From Cyanobacteria bacterium SBLK (lineage in GTDB: Bacteria > Cyanobacteriota > Cyanobacteriia > Cyanobacteriales > Spirulinaceae), in the NCBI GenBank assembly GCA_017746715.1, contig JAGHZQ010000069.1:62001-126000 (forward strand): a stretch of 64,000 nt of DNA, given 5' to 3'. Below the pieces are notes generated by a model. The model saw nothing but the letters and a program-made list of their open reading frames with translations, did not search any database and was not told the DNA's origin. A program made the translations under genes and the position numbers. Shown here in pieces: positions 52,729 through 62,604 of this stretch. Within the stretch, counting starts at the first letter, position 1, and each line of letters begins with the position of its first letter.

Positions 52729-53976
52729 ATGACCACCCAACCCGACTCCCAACCCACCAGCAAAACCAACAATACGGGGGAGCGATCGCCCTTGCCGCTT
52801 CCCACCCTACAACAATTGGCCATGGTCTCCCGTCCCTTTCCCCTATCCTCCAGTTCCGAGGATTGGGAAGGGCGATCGCAACCGTTCAATGGCGCGATCG
52901 TTCTCGTTGCCAGTGGGGTGATGATACTGGGTTGGTATTTTGACTTTCCCCTCCTTCTCTTCGCCGGATCCCTCGTCACTCTCCTTGTATCTCTGCGAAT
53001 CATCTTTCCCGCGATTCAAAGATGGTTGGTGAAATTCCTCACCCCCGCAGAACGAGCGATCGCTTTGGGAACATTGGGAACGATCGCCGCGATCGCGGGA
53101 TTTGCTCGCTTTTTTGGTGTATTTCGGGGCATTCGCAACTGGTTGCAAACCAATAATTGGGACGAGTTCGGCTCTTGGGCGGATTGGTTCGGGGCTTTCG
53201 GGCAAATTGCGATCGCGATTCTCGCCGTCTACGTCGGTTGGCAGCAATACGTCATCTCGAAAGACTTAACTCTGCGCCAAAACGCTATCACCCAACAACA
53301 AACCATCGATGCTTATTTCCAAGGTATTTCCGAATTAGCACTCAGCGATGAAGGGTTGCTCGAAGACTGGCCGCAAGAAAGAGCCTTCGCCGAAGGACGC
53401 ACCGCCGCAATTTTGAGTAGCGTGGATGCGGCAGGAAAAGCCAAAATTATTCGCTTTCTCTCCCAATCCAAACTCTTAACCCCCTTACAACGAGACGGAC
53501 TCCTCGGACGTGCCATCCTCGACGGTGTTGGCGGTTATGCAGAAGACCGCGAGAACGGGTTGCGGGTCATCGATCTGGGGGTCATGCTAGCCCGCGCAGA
53601 TCTTTCTAAAACCGATTTGCGCTGGACGGATTTAAGCGAGGCATATCTCATCGGTGCCAACTTCAGCCATTGCGATCTCGTCAAAGCCAATTTAGCCCGA
53701 ACGGTCCTCTACAATGCTGACTTGCGCGGAGCCGATCTCAAAGGAACGCGCTTTTTTTACGGCAATGTCGAAACCGCCAGCCCTCGCAGTCTCACTGCTC
53801 CGCCCAACTACAAAACCGGAGCCCACACCGGAGCCGTCATCGAAAAAGCCGATTTCTCTGGAGTTCAGCGCTTGAGCGAAGAACAGCGCTGCTATCTCTG
53901 TTATTGGGGAGACAAGCAAACCCGTGCCACAATTCCGGGAGGCTGTGCGGGCATTCCCAATAAATTGGGACGGTAA
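52729..53976 (+). CDS. Membrane pentapeptide-repeat protein
   Basis: 415 aa. After a Thr/Ser-rich start, four hydrophobic segments are visible (AIVLVASGVMILGWYF, LLLFAGSLVTLLVSL, IALGTLGTIAAIAGFA, AIAILAVYVGWQQYV). The cytoplasmic part (~180-400) has a helical region and then pentapeptide units (ARADLSKTDLRWTDLSEAYL; ADLRGADLKGTRF). The end (LSEEQRCYLCYWGDKQTRATI) is shared with a set of cyanobacterial pentapeptide proteins. Function unknown. The GTTTAAC-like start of the next gene is separated by STRR repeats. Confidence 0.78.
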   Translation: MTTQPDSQPTSKTNNTGERSPLPLPTLQQLAMVSRPFPLSSSSEDWEGRSQPFNGAIVLVASGVMILGWYFDFPLLLFAGSLVTLLVSLRIIFPAIQRWLVKFLTPAERAIALGTLGTIAAIAGFARFFGVFRGIRNWLQTNNWDEFGSWADWFGAFGQIAIAILAVYVGWQQYVISKDLTLRQNAITQQQTIDAYFQGISELALSDEGLLEDWPQERAFAEGRTAAILSSVDAAGKAKIIRFLSQSKLLTPLQRDGLLGRAILDGVGGYAEDRENGLRVIDLGVMLARADLSKTDLRWTDLSEAYLIGANFSHCDLVKANLARTVLYNADLRGADLKGTRFFYGNVETASPRSLTAPPNYKTGAHTGAVIEKADFSGVQRLSEEQRCYLCYWGDKQTRATIPGGCAGIPNKLGR

Positions 53977-53977
53977 T

Positions 53978-54045
53978 TTGATAATTGATAATTGATAATT
54001 GATAATTGATAATTGATAATTGATAATTGATAATTGATAATTGAT
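53978..54045. repeat. TTGATAA heptamer tandem repeat (9.7 copies)
   Basis: Nine exact tandem copies of TTGATAA (53978-54040) plus a partial copy. A second 7-bp repeat, TTCATTG, follows at about 54062-54082 (three copies). STRR-type element, directly upstream of the glycosyltransferase gene. Confidence 0.95.
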
Positions 54046-54087
54046 GTCATTCGCATTAGCGTTCATTGTTCATTGTTCATTGAAAAA

Positions 54088-55032
54088 GTGAGTCCTAAAT
54101 ATACCTTTGTTATACCTATTTATAACGAAGAAAGTAATATTCCCGAACTTTCCAAGCGCTTGCAAGAAGTGGCGGAACGTATGGATGGAGCGGCAGAATT
54201 TATTTTAATTAATGATGGTAGTCGCGATCGCTCTTTAATGCTGATGCGGGAATTGCACGAGCGAGATCCCCGTTTTTGTTATTTGAGTTTGGCACGCAAT
54301 TTCGGCCATCAAATTGCCGTGACGGCGGGGTTGAATTTCGTGCGCGGGGAAGCAATTATTATTATGGATGCCGATTTGCAAGATCCGCCCGAATTAGCGA
54401 TCGCAATGGCCGAACAATGGCAAAATGGTTATCAGGTCATCTACGCCCAACGCAGCAAGCGCCACCGGGAAAACTGGCTCAAACAGTTGTATGCCTATTG
54501 GTTCTATCGCCTTCTCAAGCGCCTTGCTGATGTGGATATACCCACGGACACCGGAGATTTTTGCCTGATGGATCGGCAAGTGGTGGATGTCTTAAATGCC
54601 ATGCCCGAACGCAATCGCTATTTGCGCGGACTGCGATCGTGGGTGGGATTTCAGCAAACGGCGATTAAATTCGAGCGAGATTCCCGCTTTTCTGGAGAGC
54701 GAAAATATACTTTTCGCAAGTCATTTGCCCTCGCTTTAAACGGGATTATTTCCTTTTCTCGCATCCCTTTGCGAATTTCTACGTATATGGGTTTATTTGC
54801 CGCCGCGATCGCTTTGATTATGGCTTTCATGGTACTCTATTGGCGTATTGTCCAACCTACAGCTTCTTTAACGGGTTTTGCCACCATTCATATTGCCGTT
54901 TTCTTCCTCGGTGCGGTACAACTGGTTAGTATTGGTATTTTAGGAGAATATATCGGGCGAATTTATGAAGAAGTCAAAGGCAGACCGCTCTATACCCTTG
55001 GAGAAGTGAGGGGGTTTGAGGAGAAACGATAA
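54088..55032 (+). CDS. GtrB/DPM1-type glycosyltransferase family 2
   Basis: 314 aa from a GTG at 54088; the open frame extends to 54034 through repeat sequence, so I reject the longer start. The GT2 domain has [26 protein letters not shown], and DADLQDPPE (DxD-like), and ends with two membrane helices ([54 protein letters not shown], shown in part). The family transfers a sugar from UDP- or GDP-sugar to a polyprenyl phosphate, facing the cytoplasm. Acceptor and sugar are unknown. Confidence 0.9.
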   Translation: MSPKYTFVIPIYNEESNIPELSKRLQEVAERMDGAAEFILINDGSRDRSLMLMRELHERDPRFCYLSLARNFGHQIAVTAGLNFVRGEAIIIMDADLQDPPELAIAMAEQWQNGYQVIYAQRSKRHRENWLKQLYAYWFYRLLKRLADVDIPTDTGDFCLMDRQVVDVLNAMPERNRYLRGLRSWVGFQQTAIKFERDSRFSGERKYTFRKSFALALNGIISFSRIPLRISTYMGLFAAAIALIMAFMVLYWRIVQPTASLTGFATIHIAVFFLGAVQLVSIGILGEYIGRIYEEVKGRPLYTLGEVRGFEEKR

Positions 55033-55252
55033 CTTTTGAGCAATGGAGTGCTAAGCATTGGCTATAAGTAAATCCCAAGAACAAATTTAGAGTAATAGCG
55101 GATGCGATTATGCTTTTGACCGGATGGCCGGGGGCGATCGTCGCGATCGCGATTTTGTTCCTAGTGACATGACTTAAAAAAAAGGGGGTTATGGCCGATC
55201 TTTCCCATTTAATTTCCCCCTATGGTAGGAAAAAAGTTCATCGCCTTTAACT

Positions 55253-56356
55253 ATGCGTTCTCATTTCATCTCCAGATTTTTACAATATATTCCTTATAGC
55301 TTGGGTGCTTTGACTCTGGGGATCGCGATCGCGGATGCTCGCCCCAGTCATGCTTTTTCCTTTCTCCTCAATAGTTTCAGCACGCCGAGAATCACTCACC
55401 AAATTGGCTACGACGGTACGGGAGGGCATTATACGATTGATGTTGGCATTGATTCTAGTAGCGTCTTTGCCCAAGAGATGATTGTTGCGACTCAGAATGT
55501 TATCGAGACTTGGAACAATCTTACCCCAACAACGGGGAATCTGGATTTTACCGAGCTTAATAACAATCAGATGGATTTTGAATCCGTTCTCTTACATGAG
55601 TTAGGACATTCTTTAGGTTTAGCTCATCCCAATCTCGCTTCTGAATCGAGGGTAGGTAGAAATAAGAGAGACTATACCAAATCGGGGACGGGGGCAAATG
55701 GAAGTTTCGATCTCAATTCAGGGGCAGATGGTATCATTGGCTCGGCGGATGATTTACGGGGAGATGACGATAATAAAAATTTCTTTCGCATTGCCGATAA
55801 CGACCCTTTTACCACTAATTTAGGGGTTGTAGATTCGACCACCTATACTCGCGATATTGCTTTACTCCCTTCGGGAGATAACTATTCTGCCAATGCCGAT
55901 CGCGATGTCGGTGCGGCTCTCGGTTATGCGAATACAGAATCCGTCATGCAGCAAGGTGCCTTTTTTGGCGAAACTCAACGCGAGTTAGGTGCCGATGATG
56001 TGGCGGGTATTCTGTATTCAATGTCGGGATTTGATGAAATTGCCGGAACGGATGATGACTATACCTTTGAACTTAATTTTGTGGGTTTGACGGATACTGC
56101 CGATATTCTTTTGGCATTTGATAATAGCGAAACGAGTTTTGCCGAATCTCAAAATTCTGCAACAGAAAACCTCGGTATGAATAACGAGACGGGCAACGAA
56201 CATAGGGGAATTACGCGCAGTAGCATTTTCTTCAATAGCAATTACGACTGGTTTTTCCCTGAAGAAGAACCTCAAAATATCCCCGAACCTTCTTCTCTTA
56301 TCGGTCTTTTTGCGATTGGATTGGGTGGTTTCTTATTGAGACGAAAACAGGGTTAA
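55253..56356 (+). CDS. PEP-CTERM matrixin-like metalloprotease
   Basis: 367 aa. Signal peptide (YSLGALTLGIAIADARPSHAF). Zinc-binding HELGHSLGLAHP gives His115, Glu116, His119 and His125. The middle is Asp/Asn-rich and may bind calcium (GADGIIGSADDLRGDDDN). The end is a textbook PEP-CTERM sorting signal (NIPEPSS, then a hydrophobic helix LIGLFAIGLGGFLL and RRK), recognised by exosortase. Hence an exported, cell-surface zinc protease. Substrate unknown. A second PEP-CTERM protein is at 62605-64000, in line with an exosortase system elsewhere in the genome. Confidence 0.88.
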   Translation: MRSHFISRFLQYIPYSLGALTLGIAIADARPSHAFSFLLNSFSTPRITHQIGYDGTGGHYTIDVGIDSSSVFAQEMIVATQNVIETWNNLTPTTGNLDFTELNNNQMDFESVLLHELGHSLGLAHPNLASESRVGRNKRDYTKSGTGANGSFDLNSGADGIIGSADDLRGDDDNKNFFRIADNDPFTTNLGVVDSTTYTRDIALLPSGDNYSANADRDVGAALGYANTESVMQQGAFFGETQRELGADDVAGILYSMSGFDEIAGTDDDYTFELNFVGLTDTADILLAFDNSETSFAESQNSATENLGMNNETGNEHRGITRSSIFFNSNYDWFFPEEEPQNIPEPSSLIGLFAIGLGGFLLRRKQG

Positions 56357-56830
56357 ATTAGCTAGTTATTGACTATTGTATAAAAATGTTAGGGCTGCAT
56401 CTTACTATCTTTATACGAAGTTTTATCGCTTGTTTTGCCGCTTCTTTTCCACCCATTTATCCCGATCTGAGAGCACTCTGACTTCAGATTTATTTTTATT
56501 TGAACAACAAAATTGTTGTGAAAATTAGCGAACGATAACATTGTGTAACAAAAATAAATATATTTATTTTTTATTTTGTCATCTAGGTCACAAAAAAACT
56601 GATGCTTGTAGAGCGATCGTTTATTTTTGGTAAAGTTTATTATCTTTATTGTTAAAAAAATAAGTAAAACCGAGTTTCTATCATCCGTTCTGTTAAGTTG
56701 AGATAGAAATTAGGTTTAGATTCCGGTGCTTTGCACGATCGCGGTGCAGTCTCAATCTTGAGAAAATTCCTCGGAAAATTCCTCTTTTTGGAAAATTCCT
56801 AACCTGCTCAACACTATATTTGCAAAAACA
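56357..56830. other. Gene-free AT-rich region, 474 bp
   Basis: Between the metalloprotease gene and the 96-aa gene. I see no gene. The DNA is rich in A/T runs and short palindromic stretches (AAATATATTTATTTTTTATTTT near 56555). The promoter of the downstream gene is expected here. Confidence 0.4.
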
Positions 56831-57121
56831 ATGTTGGTATCAGACACAATTCAGCAAATTTCGCTTTACACGTTTTATCTTTCTCTCTTCGCGTGCGTGG
56901 GTTGGGGCATTTACCAAGGTTGGCAACTCCGCAACAAAGCACTTTGGGGAGCAATGATGCTCTACATACTCGCACAAATTGCCATTCATTCTAGCTCCTT
57001 AGCACTCAATATGTTAGGGGGAATCATGTTTGCTTTAACTTTGGGTTTAATTGTTGGATATTTTCCTCACGGACTTTTTTATCTGTGGGGTGGCGAAAGA
57101 ATTCGCCGCAATTTACGATAA
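56831..57121 (+). CDS. Small membrane protein, 96 aa
   Basis: Three hydrophobic segments are visible (LYTFYLSLFACVGWGIYQGW; MMLYILAQIAIHSSSLALNML; IMFALTLGLIVGYFPHGLFYLWG) and a basic end (ERIRRNLR). No family recognised with confidence. It is followed by a strong terminator, so it is expressed as a unit. Function unknown. Confidence 0.65.
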   Translation: MLVSDTIQQISLYTFYLSLFACVGWGIYQGWQLRNKALWGAMMLYILAQIAIHSSSLALNMLGGIMFALTLGLIVGYFPHGLFYLWGGERIRRNLR

Positions 57122-57172
57122 AAATTCTAGGAGATAGGGATTTCCTCAATTTTAAAATTGTTCGGCGGGTTT

Positions 57173-57214
57173 GTTCGCTCTTCCACCCTCTGGAAGACGA
57201 ACGATTTTTTTTTT
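57173..57214 (+). terminator. Intrinsic terminator after the 96-aa gene
   Basis: Hairpin GTTCGCTCTTCCA-CCCTC-TGGAAGACGAAC, with one small bulge, followed by GA and ten T residues. This is the best intrinsic terminator in the window. Confidence 0.85.
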
Positions 57215-57332
57215 GCAGAAGTTTTGCACAAACTTAGGGAAAACCGATCCTGGGAGGAGTAGTTAGACGTTAACTCCGAACTTGAATTTCCCTCGAGTTT
57301 GTCGTCTATTCGCCATCCATTGGTAAAATTTT

Positions 57333-58070
57333 ATGACTTCTGTAACTTTATTCCCTCCAAAAACGTCGCAAACTTCTGCGGACTGGCTGGCTTATTTCGA
57401 GCACAATCGCCAGAATTTATTGACTTTACCTTGGAATACTCCTTATTTTCTGACTCCCGAGGAGAAAGCCGCGATCGCCCATTCCATCCAAAACTTCCAA
57501 CTCGGAGAACAGTCGGAAGGAACGAATTTAATGAAGGCAACGCGTCGGTATGTCGAGCGATCGGGGGATGTGGAATTTCTACAAGCCATGAAACTCTTTA
57601 TCGGTGAAGAGCAGCGTCACGCCCGAGATTTGGGAAATTTTATGCAGTGCGAGGGCATTCCTTTGCGACAAAAACATTGGTCCGATCGCCTGTTTCGTCG
57701 CTTTCGTCGCGGCGTTAATTTAGAAATTGCCCTGCGGGTTTTATTAACCGCAGAAATTATTGCCACCATTTATTATAAAGCCTTGCAAGAAGCGACCCAT
57801 TCATCTCTATTACAAAAACTTTGTCAGCAAATCCTCCAAGACGAACATCAACACTTGCGCTTTCAAATCGATCGTTTAGAACGGTTGCAGCAACAACGAA
57901 AACCTTGGTTAAAACAAGCCAGTAACTTTGGCAATTATCTTTTTCTCATGCTCACTATTTTGGTTGTTTGGCTCGATCACTATCGCGTTTTTCACCGCAG
58001 TGGCTATTGTTTAATGGATATTTATCGACATTGCCATCATACCAGTCGCTATCTCTGGGAAAATACCTAA
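57333..58070 (+). CDS. Ferritin-like di-iron protein
   Basis: 245 aa. The helical protein has two EExxH/DExxH-type iron-binding pairs: IGEEQRHARDLGN (~88-100) and QDEHQHLRFQ (~170-180), plus Glu residues at TAEIIATIYYK and LGEQSEGTNL. The pattern fits the ferritin-like superfamily, with a hydrophobic helix near the C-terminus (YLFLMLTILVVWL). Precise activity is unknown. ATG at 57333. It stands alone between two terminators. Confidence 0.75.
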   Translation: MTSVTLFPPKTSQTSADWLAYFEHNRQNLLTLPWNTPYFLTPEEKAAIAHSIQNFQLGEQSEGTNLMKATRRYVERSGDVEFLQAMKLFIGEEQRHARDLGNFMQCEGIPLRQKHWSDRLFRRFRRGVNLEIALRVLLTAEIIATIYYKALQEATHSSLLQKLCQQILQDEHQHLRFQIDRLERLQQQRKPWLKQASNFGNYLFLMLTILVVWLDHYRVFHRSGYCLMDIYRHCHHTSRYLWENT

Positions 58071-58091
58071 TTTTTGCCATTAGGAACTTTT

Positions 58092-58120
58092 GAGAGTGCT
58101 GTTGAATGAACAACACTCTC
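58092..58120 (+). terminator. Hairpin after the ferritin-like gene
   Basis: GAGAGTGCTGTT-GAATG-AACAACACTCTC, stem with one mismatch. The downstream U-tract is weak (GATTTCGG), so termination efficiency is uncertain. Confidence 0.5.
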
Positions 58121-58167
58121 GATTTCGGGTAAACTGAATATGATTCCCGATAGCGAGGAGTGCGTCA

Positions 58168-58986
58168 ATGGAAACTGGGATTGAGGTTAACAGCAGTAAC
58201 TTTGAGGCAGAAGCGATCGAAAAATCTTACGATCGCCTCGTGCTTGTAGATTTTTTCGCCACTTGGTGCGGTCCTTGCCAAATTTTAAAGCCCATTTTGG
58301 AAGGTTTATCGCGAGAGTATAATTTTATTCTCGTTAAAATCGATATTGACAAAAATCCCGATTTAGCTTCTCGATTTGAAGTTGAGGGCGTTCCTGATGT
58401 GAGGTTTGTTCGTTCCGGACAAATGCAGCCTGGATTTGTGGGCGCTTTATCCGAACCGAAATTGCGAGAACTTTTGGCGCGATACAATCTCAAATCGGAT
58501 TTAGAATCGGGTATCGCAGAAGTCAAAGGCGCGATCGCGGCAGGGAATGCAAAAGCTGCCAAACAAGTCTTCGATCGCCTCTTTGCGAGTTTTCCCAACA
58601 ATCCTATCGTGATAATTGAAGCCGCGCGCTTTCTCATTCGTCTCAATAAATTGGATAAAGCTAAGGAGTTATTGGATTCCGTCGGCTTTGAAGATCGCGA
58701 TCGTTTCAATCAAGCACAATCGCTGAAAGCGCTACTTGGCTTTAAACAAGCCGCAGATAAACCCGATAACACGCAACTGGGACGCAAGTATGCTTATGCT
58801 TGTCGATTGGCATTAGAGGAAAATTATGAGGATGCTTTAAAATTCTTGTTAGAAATTGTGGAAGCCGATCGCAAATATAATGATGATGGGGCCAGAAAAG
58901 CCATGACTTCTATTTTTGCGATTTTAGGCACCCAGCATCCCCTCACGAAAAAATATCAGCCAGAATTGATGATGACTTTGTATTAG
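58168..58986 (+). CDS. Thioredoxin-like co-chaperone with TPR (YbbN/CnoX type)
   Basis: 272 aa. Residues ~5-105 are a thioredoxin fold with the active-site motif WCGPC (FFATWCGPCQILKPIL) and cis-Pro region GVPDVRFVRSG. From ~115 to the end is a TPR/helical domain (AAGNAKAAKQVFDRLFASFPN; KYAYACRLALEENYEDALKFLL) as in YbbN/CnoX, which protects substrates from oxidation and hands them to GroEL. The catalytic Cys pair is retained, so redox activity is possible. GAGGAG lies upstream of the ATG. Confidence 0.85.
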   Translation: METGIEVNSSNFEAEAIEKSYDRLVLVDFFATWCGPCQILKPILEGLSREYNFILVKIDIDKNPDLASRFEVEGVPDVRFVRSGQMQPGFVGALSEPKLRELLARYNLKSDLESGIAEVKGAIAAGNAKAAKQVFDRLFASFPNNPIVIIEAARFLIRLNKLDKAKELLDSVGFEDRDRFNQAQSLKALLGFKQAADKPDNTQLGRKYAYACRLALEENYEDALKFLLEIVEADRKYNDDGARKAMTSIFAILGTQHPLTKKYQPELMMTLY

Positions 58987-59341
58987 GGAGTCAGAAACAA
59001 ACATTAAAGCGGATGTTCGAGCCTCAATCGCAATCTTGTTTGTATTAAATTTTCTCCTCTCAGTAAATTTTCAGAGAATCCCTCTATACTCGATTTAGTT
59101 GGAAATTTTATCCATTCTCTTTACGAATTCAAAATATTGTTTTGCATGAGATGATTCTACATAACATGGTTTTGAGTTTTATCTTGTACTGAACGGGTAA
59201 AATTACAACCGATTAATCTATTCATTTTTTAACTTTCTAGGGAGTTTATCCGATCGTAAACTCCTATTTTATCCTGCGCGAGTATGTGCTAGCCCCATTA
59301 TTCCTCAAAAAACATCCTAGAAAACTCGTTCTGAAAAGCCA
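58987..59341. other. Gene-free region, 355 bp, upstream of the cellulose-synthase-like gene
   Basis: No gene seen. The left part is AT-rich. A hairpin at 59241-59264 lies 77 bp before the downstream start and may be an attenuator or a terminator of an upstream transcript. The promoter is expected in 58990-59240. Confidence 0.4.
59241..59264 (+). terminator. Possible attenuator or terminator before the cellulose-synthase-like gene
   Basis: GGAGTTTA-TCCGATCG-TAAACTCC followed by TATTTTAT. It lies 77 bp upstream of the ATG at 59342 and could control leader read-through. Confidence 0.5.
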
Positions 59342-61588
59342 ATGATCTCCCCTTCCAATACTAAAGCTAGAAGAAAAATCCAGAACCCAAAACAGGTTCG
59401 AGAGAGAAAAAAAAGCAACCTAACTACACCAATTTTCTTAGGTTGTATTGCCTTCGTTCTCTGTATTGTAGCAGCATGGGCGGTCGATGTTGCACCCGTC
59501 ACTCAATTCTTTACTAAACTTCATCAACTAGAAAACGAGCTTCCTTGGGTATTGCAAGCACTTCTGAATCCCGATCGCAATGGAATGCTAATTGTGATGG
59601 GATTGTTTGCCGGATTTTTCGCGATCGTGAAAATCTTTCCCCAACCCAATCGTTTTCTTTCTATCGCGATCGTCCCGATTTTGCTGGCTTTTGCCCTGCG
59701 TTATTTGTTTTGGCGCTTTTTCTCAACTCTCAATCTGGAAAATCCCGTTATTGGAACGTTGAGTCTGGGTCTATTCTTGTTGGAAATTGTTATTTTTCTC
59801 GACTATGGATTGCAAACATTTCTGGTTTTGAATAAGCGCGATCGCAAGCAAGAAGCAGATATTTTTGAAAGAGATATAAAAAGCGGTACTTATCAACCAA
59901 CGGTAGATATTTTTATTCCCACTTATAGCGAACCCGCAAACGTTCTCAAACGCACGATTATCGGCTGTCAGGCGATCGATTACCCTCACAAGGACATCTA
60001 CCTTCTCGATGATGGCAAGCGGGAAAATATTCGCAAACTTGCCGACGAGTTGGGATGCCATTACGTGACGCGATCGGACAATCGCTACGCCAAAGCAGGC
60101 AATCTCAATCATGGTTTAACCCAATCTCGAGGAGAATTAATTGCCGTTTTCGATGCCGATTTTGTCCCCACGCAAAACTTTTTATCTCGGACTTTGGGTT
60201 TCTTTCAACGCCCTAATCTCGGACTCCTACAAACCCATCAATACTTTTATAACCGCGATTTAATTCCCGTTAATTTAGGAATCGAACGAGAAATAAGTTC
60301 TGAAATTGAGTTCTTTTCTCGCCACTATCAAAAACTTCGCGATGGCACGGATACTTCTCTTTGTTATGGCAGTGCTTTTGTCATTCGTCGAAATATTTTA
60401 GAAGAAAGTGGTGGCTTTGTAACGAGTTCCCTATCGGAAGATTATTTCACCGGAATTCGTCTCAATTCTCTCGGCTATCAAACGATTTATCTCGATGAAG
60501 AACTCAGTGCGGGTTTGGCTGCGGAGAATTTAGCCGGATATATTACCCAACGTCAGCGCTGGTGTCGGGGAACGTTACAAGCACTATTTATTCCCGAAAA
60601 TCCTTTGACTATTCCTAATTTAACGTTGCGTCAAAGGATCGTTCACGCTTCGGGTATTTTTCAATGGTTTTTACCTATATCGAGAGTTATTTTTCTCATT
60701 TTACCCGTTGCTTTCTTCTTTACCGATACCATTCCAGTCAAAACAACTTTAGCCGAATGGTTGAATTTCTTTTTACCTTTTTACTGTTCTCATCTTCTCA
60801 GTTTTGCATGGTTAAATCAGCGATCGCGAGAAGCGTTAATTTCGGATGTCTATGCGGTCATTCAATGCGTTCCTCTCTCGATAACAGCGATTCAAACCAT
60901 GCTCGATCCTTTTTCTAAAGGATTTCAAGTCACGCCCAAAGGGGTTGCGAAAGATCGCTTTATCTTTAATTGGAGTTTAGCCATTCCTTTGATTCCGATT
61001 TTTCTGATTAATCTTGCTGGGATCGGTCATCTTTTATACGTTCTTTTTGCTGACTTTGCCGATATCCTCAATTATTCTCCTGAAGAACAAACTATTTTGG
61101 CTTTAAGTCTATTTTGGGGAACTTACAATCTCTTAATTTTGAGTACAGCCTTGTTGAGTCTGCTCGAATCTCCCCAAACCGATTCTTACCCTTGGTTTGA
61201 ATTGCGTCGCTTAATTCGTTTAAAAATCGGCGATCGCACGATTTCTGGATTCACGAAAACTCTCTCGGAAATCGGTGCGGAAATTGAATTAAAAGAACCT
61301 ATCTCGGTTAAGGACAATATCCCCGTTACGGTTGAAATTGTGGGCGAACCTCTGGAATTGCTCGGGCTGCTGACTCGCGATTGCGATGCTTTGCAAGTGA
61401 CCTTTGATAAGATGACATTAGAGCAGAATCGCGCTTTAATTCAACTGCTTTTCTGTCGTCCGGGTCAGTGGAAGCGAATCCAATGTGCGGGAGAGCTTCG
61501 CGTTTTATGGCTGTTGCTCAAAAGTTTAGTTCGACCTAAGTTTTTGACGGGCGATCGCAAAGTTAGCCCCATGCCCGTCAATTTTTAA
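59342..61588 (+). CDS. Cellulose-synthase-like BcsA glycosyltransferase with PilZ domain
   Basis: 748 aa. Processive GT2 with N-terminal membrane helices, then the catalytic loops: DDGKR (~226), DADFVPT (~274), SEDYFTG (TED equivalent, ~365) and QRQRWCRGTLQ (QxxRW, ~403). Four or more membrane helices follow. The end (~600-748) resembles a PilZ-like c-di-GMP domain (LRRLIRLKIGDRTISGFTKTLSEIGAEIEL), with a weak RxxxR motif. Hence c-di-GMP-controlled export of a beta-glucan such as cellulose is likely. In cyanobacteria related proteins (e.g. Tll0007) make cellulose and promote aggregation. No BcsB or exporter is beside it. The plausible regulator is c-di-GMP made elsewhere. Confidence 0.88.
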   Translation: MISPSNTKARRKIQNPKQVRERKKSNLTTPIFLGCIAFVLCIVAAWAVDVAPVTQFFTKLHQLENELPWVLQALLNPDRNGMLIVMGLFAGFFAIVKIFPQPNRFLSIAIVPILLAFALRYLFWRFFSTLNLENPVIGTLSLGLFLLEIVIFLDYGLQTFLVLNKRDRKQEADIFERDIKSGTYQPTVDIFIPTYSEPANVLKRTIIGCQAIDYPHKDIYLLDDGKRENIRKLADELGCHYVTRSDNRYAKAGNLNHGLTQSRGELIAVFDADFVPTQNFLSRTLGFFQRPNLGLLQTHQYFYNRDLIPVNLGIEREISSEIEFFSRHYQKLRDGTDTSLCYGSAFVIRRNILEESGGFVTSSLSEDYFTGIRLNSLGYQTIYLDEELSAGLAAENLAGYITQRQRWCRGTLQALFIPENPLTIPNLTLRQRIVHASGIFQWFLPISRVIFLILPVAFFFTDTIPVKTTLAEWLNFFLPFYCSHLLSFAWLNQRSREALISDVYAVIQCVPLSITAIQTMLDPFSKGFQVTPKGVAKDRFIFNWSLAIPLIPIFLINLAGIGHLLYVLFADFADILNYSPEEQTILALSLFWGTYNLLILSTALLSLLESPQTDSYPWFELRRLIRLKIGDRTISGFTKTLSEIGAEIELKEPISVKDNIPVTVEIVGEPLELLGLLTRDCDALQVTFDKMTLEQNRALIQLLFCRPGQWKRIQCAGELRVLWLLLKSLVRPKFLTGDRKVSPMPVNF

Positions 61589-61733
61589 GGAATTGCGATC
61601 GCGTTTCCAATCCGTTTGGTTGAGAAGCTGCGCGATCGCTCCTCTTCCTCTACTTCTCTTTGCACATAGACCCAAGATCTTGATAGTGATACTATATTTA
61701 AACAGATAAAAATAGCTCCTTGTTTTTTACGTG

Positions 61734-62525
61734 TTAATCCTTCACAACTATAGTTTGTTTTTTTCTTTCCATAATTCGTTTTTTAATGGTGATTTCTTGT
61801 TGAGATCGCTTATGTGCGATCGTCCATGATAGAGTTGTTGAGATCGCAATTAAACTAAAAAACATCGCGATAAAGATTTCACAGATAACAGCACTGCGCG
61901 ATATCATAGAAGTGGGATGAATATCGCCATAGCCCACAGTTGAGAACGTAACAATTGAAAAATAGATCGATAAAAAACCGTCTTGCAAACCTACGAAATT
62001 ATCGGGATTTTGTCGCAAGAGATCGGTATAAAGACTGGCAAAACCAAAAATAATTGTTAAAAATCCCAGTCCCAACAAAAAGAGAACACAAGACAGTTTA
62101 TTTAAGGAAGGAATAAATTGATATTCATTAAAAACATGATTTCCCTGTTTTAATCGCTTAACCTCATCTTCTCCCGCTCCTTGAAATATCTCAAACACTA
62201 AAAATACAATCAAACCCAAACCACAAAAAATGGTAAAAATTGAAACACCCAAACCCGCGATCGATAAGCGATCGATTAAAACTGATTCAAAAATATTAAA
62301 AGCGGAATAAATAAGACAAGAAAGCGCAAGAATAGTGATGATTTTTCGTGCGATTACAATCTCCGAATAATAAGGATAAGTTGACGTTTCGAGAACTTCG
62401 ATCGCTTCGGAATCCGAATCGAGAATAATATTAAATTTATCGACCAAAACGCGAGCGATCGCTTGAGTTAATTCATCGCGTTCGAGGTATTGCGAGGGAG
62501 ATGTTCCATTGGGACTGTCTGGCAT
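61734..62525 (-). CDS. Two-pore-type potassium channel (Ion_trans_2)
   Basis: 263 aa from the ATG at 62525; a GTG at 62549 would add 8 residues. Two N-terminal membrane helices (IITILALSCLIYSAFNIF; IFTIFCGLGLIVFLVFEIF) precede another helix and a pore loop with the selectivity filter TVGYGD (FSIVTFSTVGYGDIHPTS), then the inner helix (AVICEIFIAMFFSLIAIST). The short basic C-terminus has no RCK domain. Four or so transmembrane segments. Substrate is K+ by filter sequence. Confidence 0.85.
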   Translation of the reverse strand: MPDSPNGTSPSQYLERDELTQAIARVLVDKFNIILDSDSEAIEVLETSTYPYYSEIVIARKIITILALSCLIYSAFNIFESVLIDRLSIAGLGVSIFTIFCGLGLIVFLVFEIFQGAGEDEVKRLKQGNHVFNEYQFIPSLNKLSCVLFLLGLGFLTIIFGFASLYTDLLRQNPDNFVGLQDGFLSIYFSIVTFSTVGYGDIHPTSMISRSAVICEIFIAMFFSLIAISTTLSWTIAHKRSQQEITIKKRIMERKKQTIVVKD

Positions 62526-62604
62526 GGGTTTAGGAGTGCGCGATCGCACCCCGATATTAAGGCATATTACCCCAATTTAACCGCAAAATTTCCGCTTCCC
62601 AGTC

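Noticed and set aside
53978-54082. Tandem 7-bp repeats considered as a CRISPR array
   Set aside because: Units are 7 bp with no spacers; this is an STRR array.
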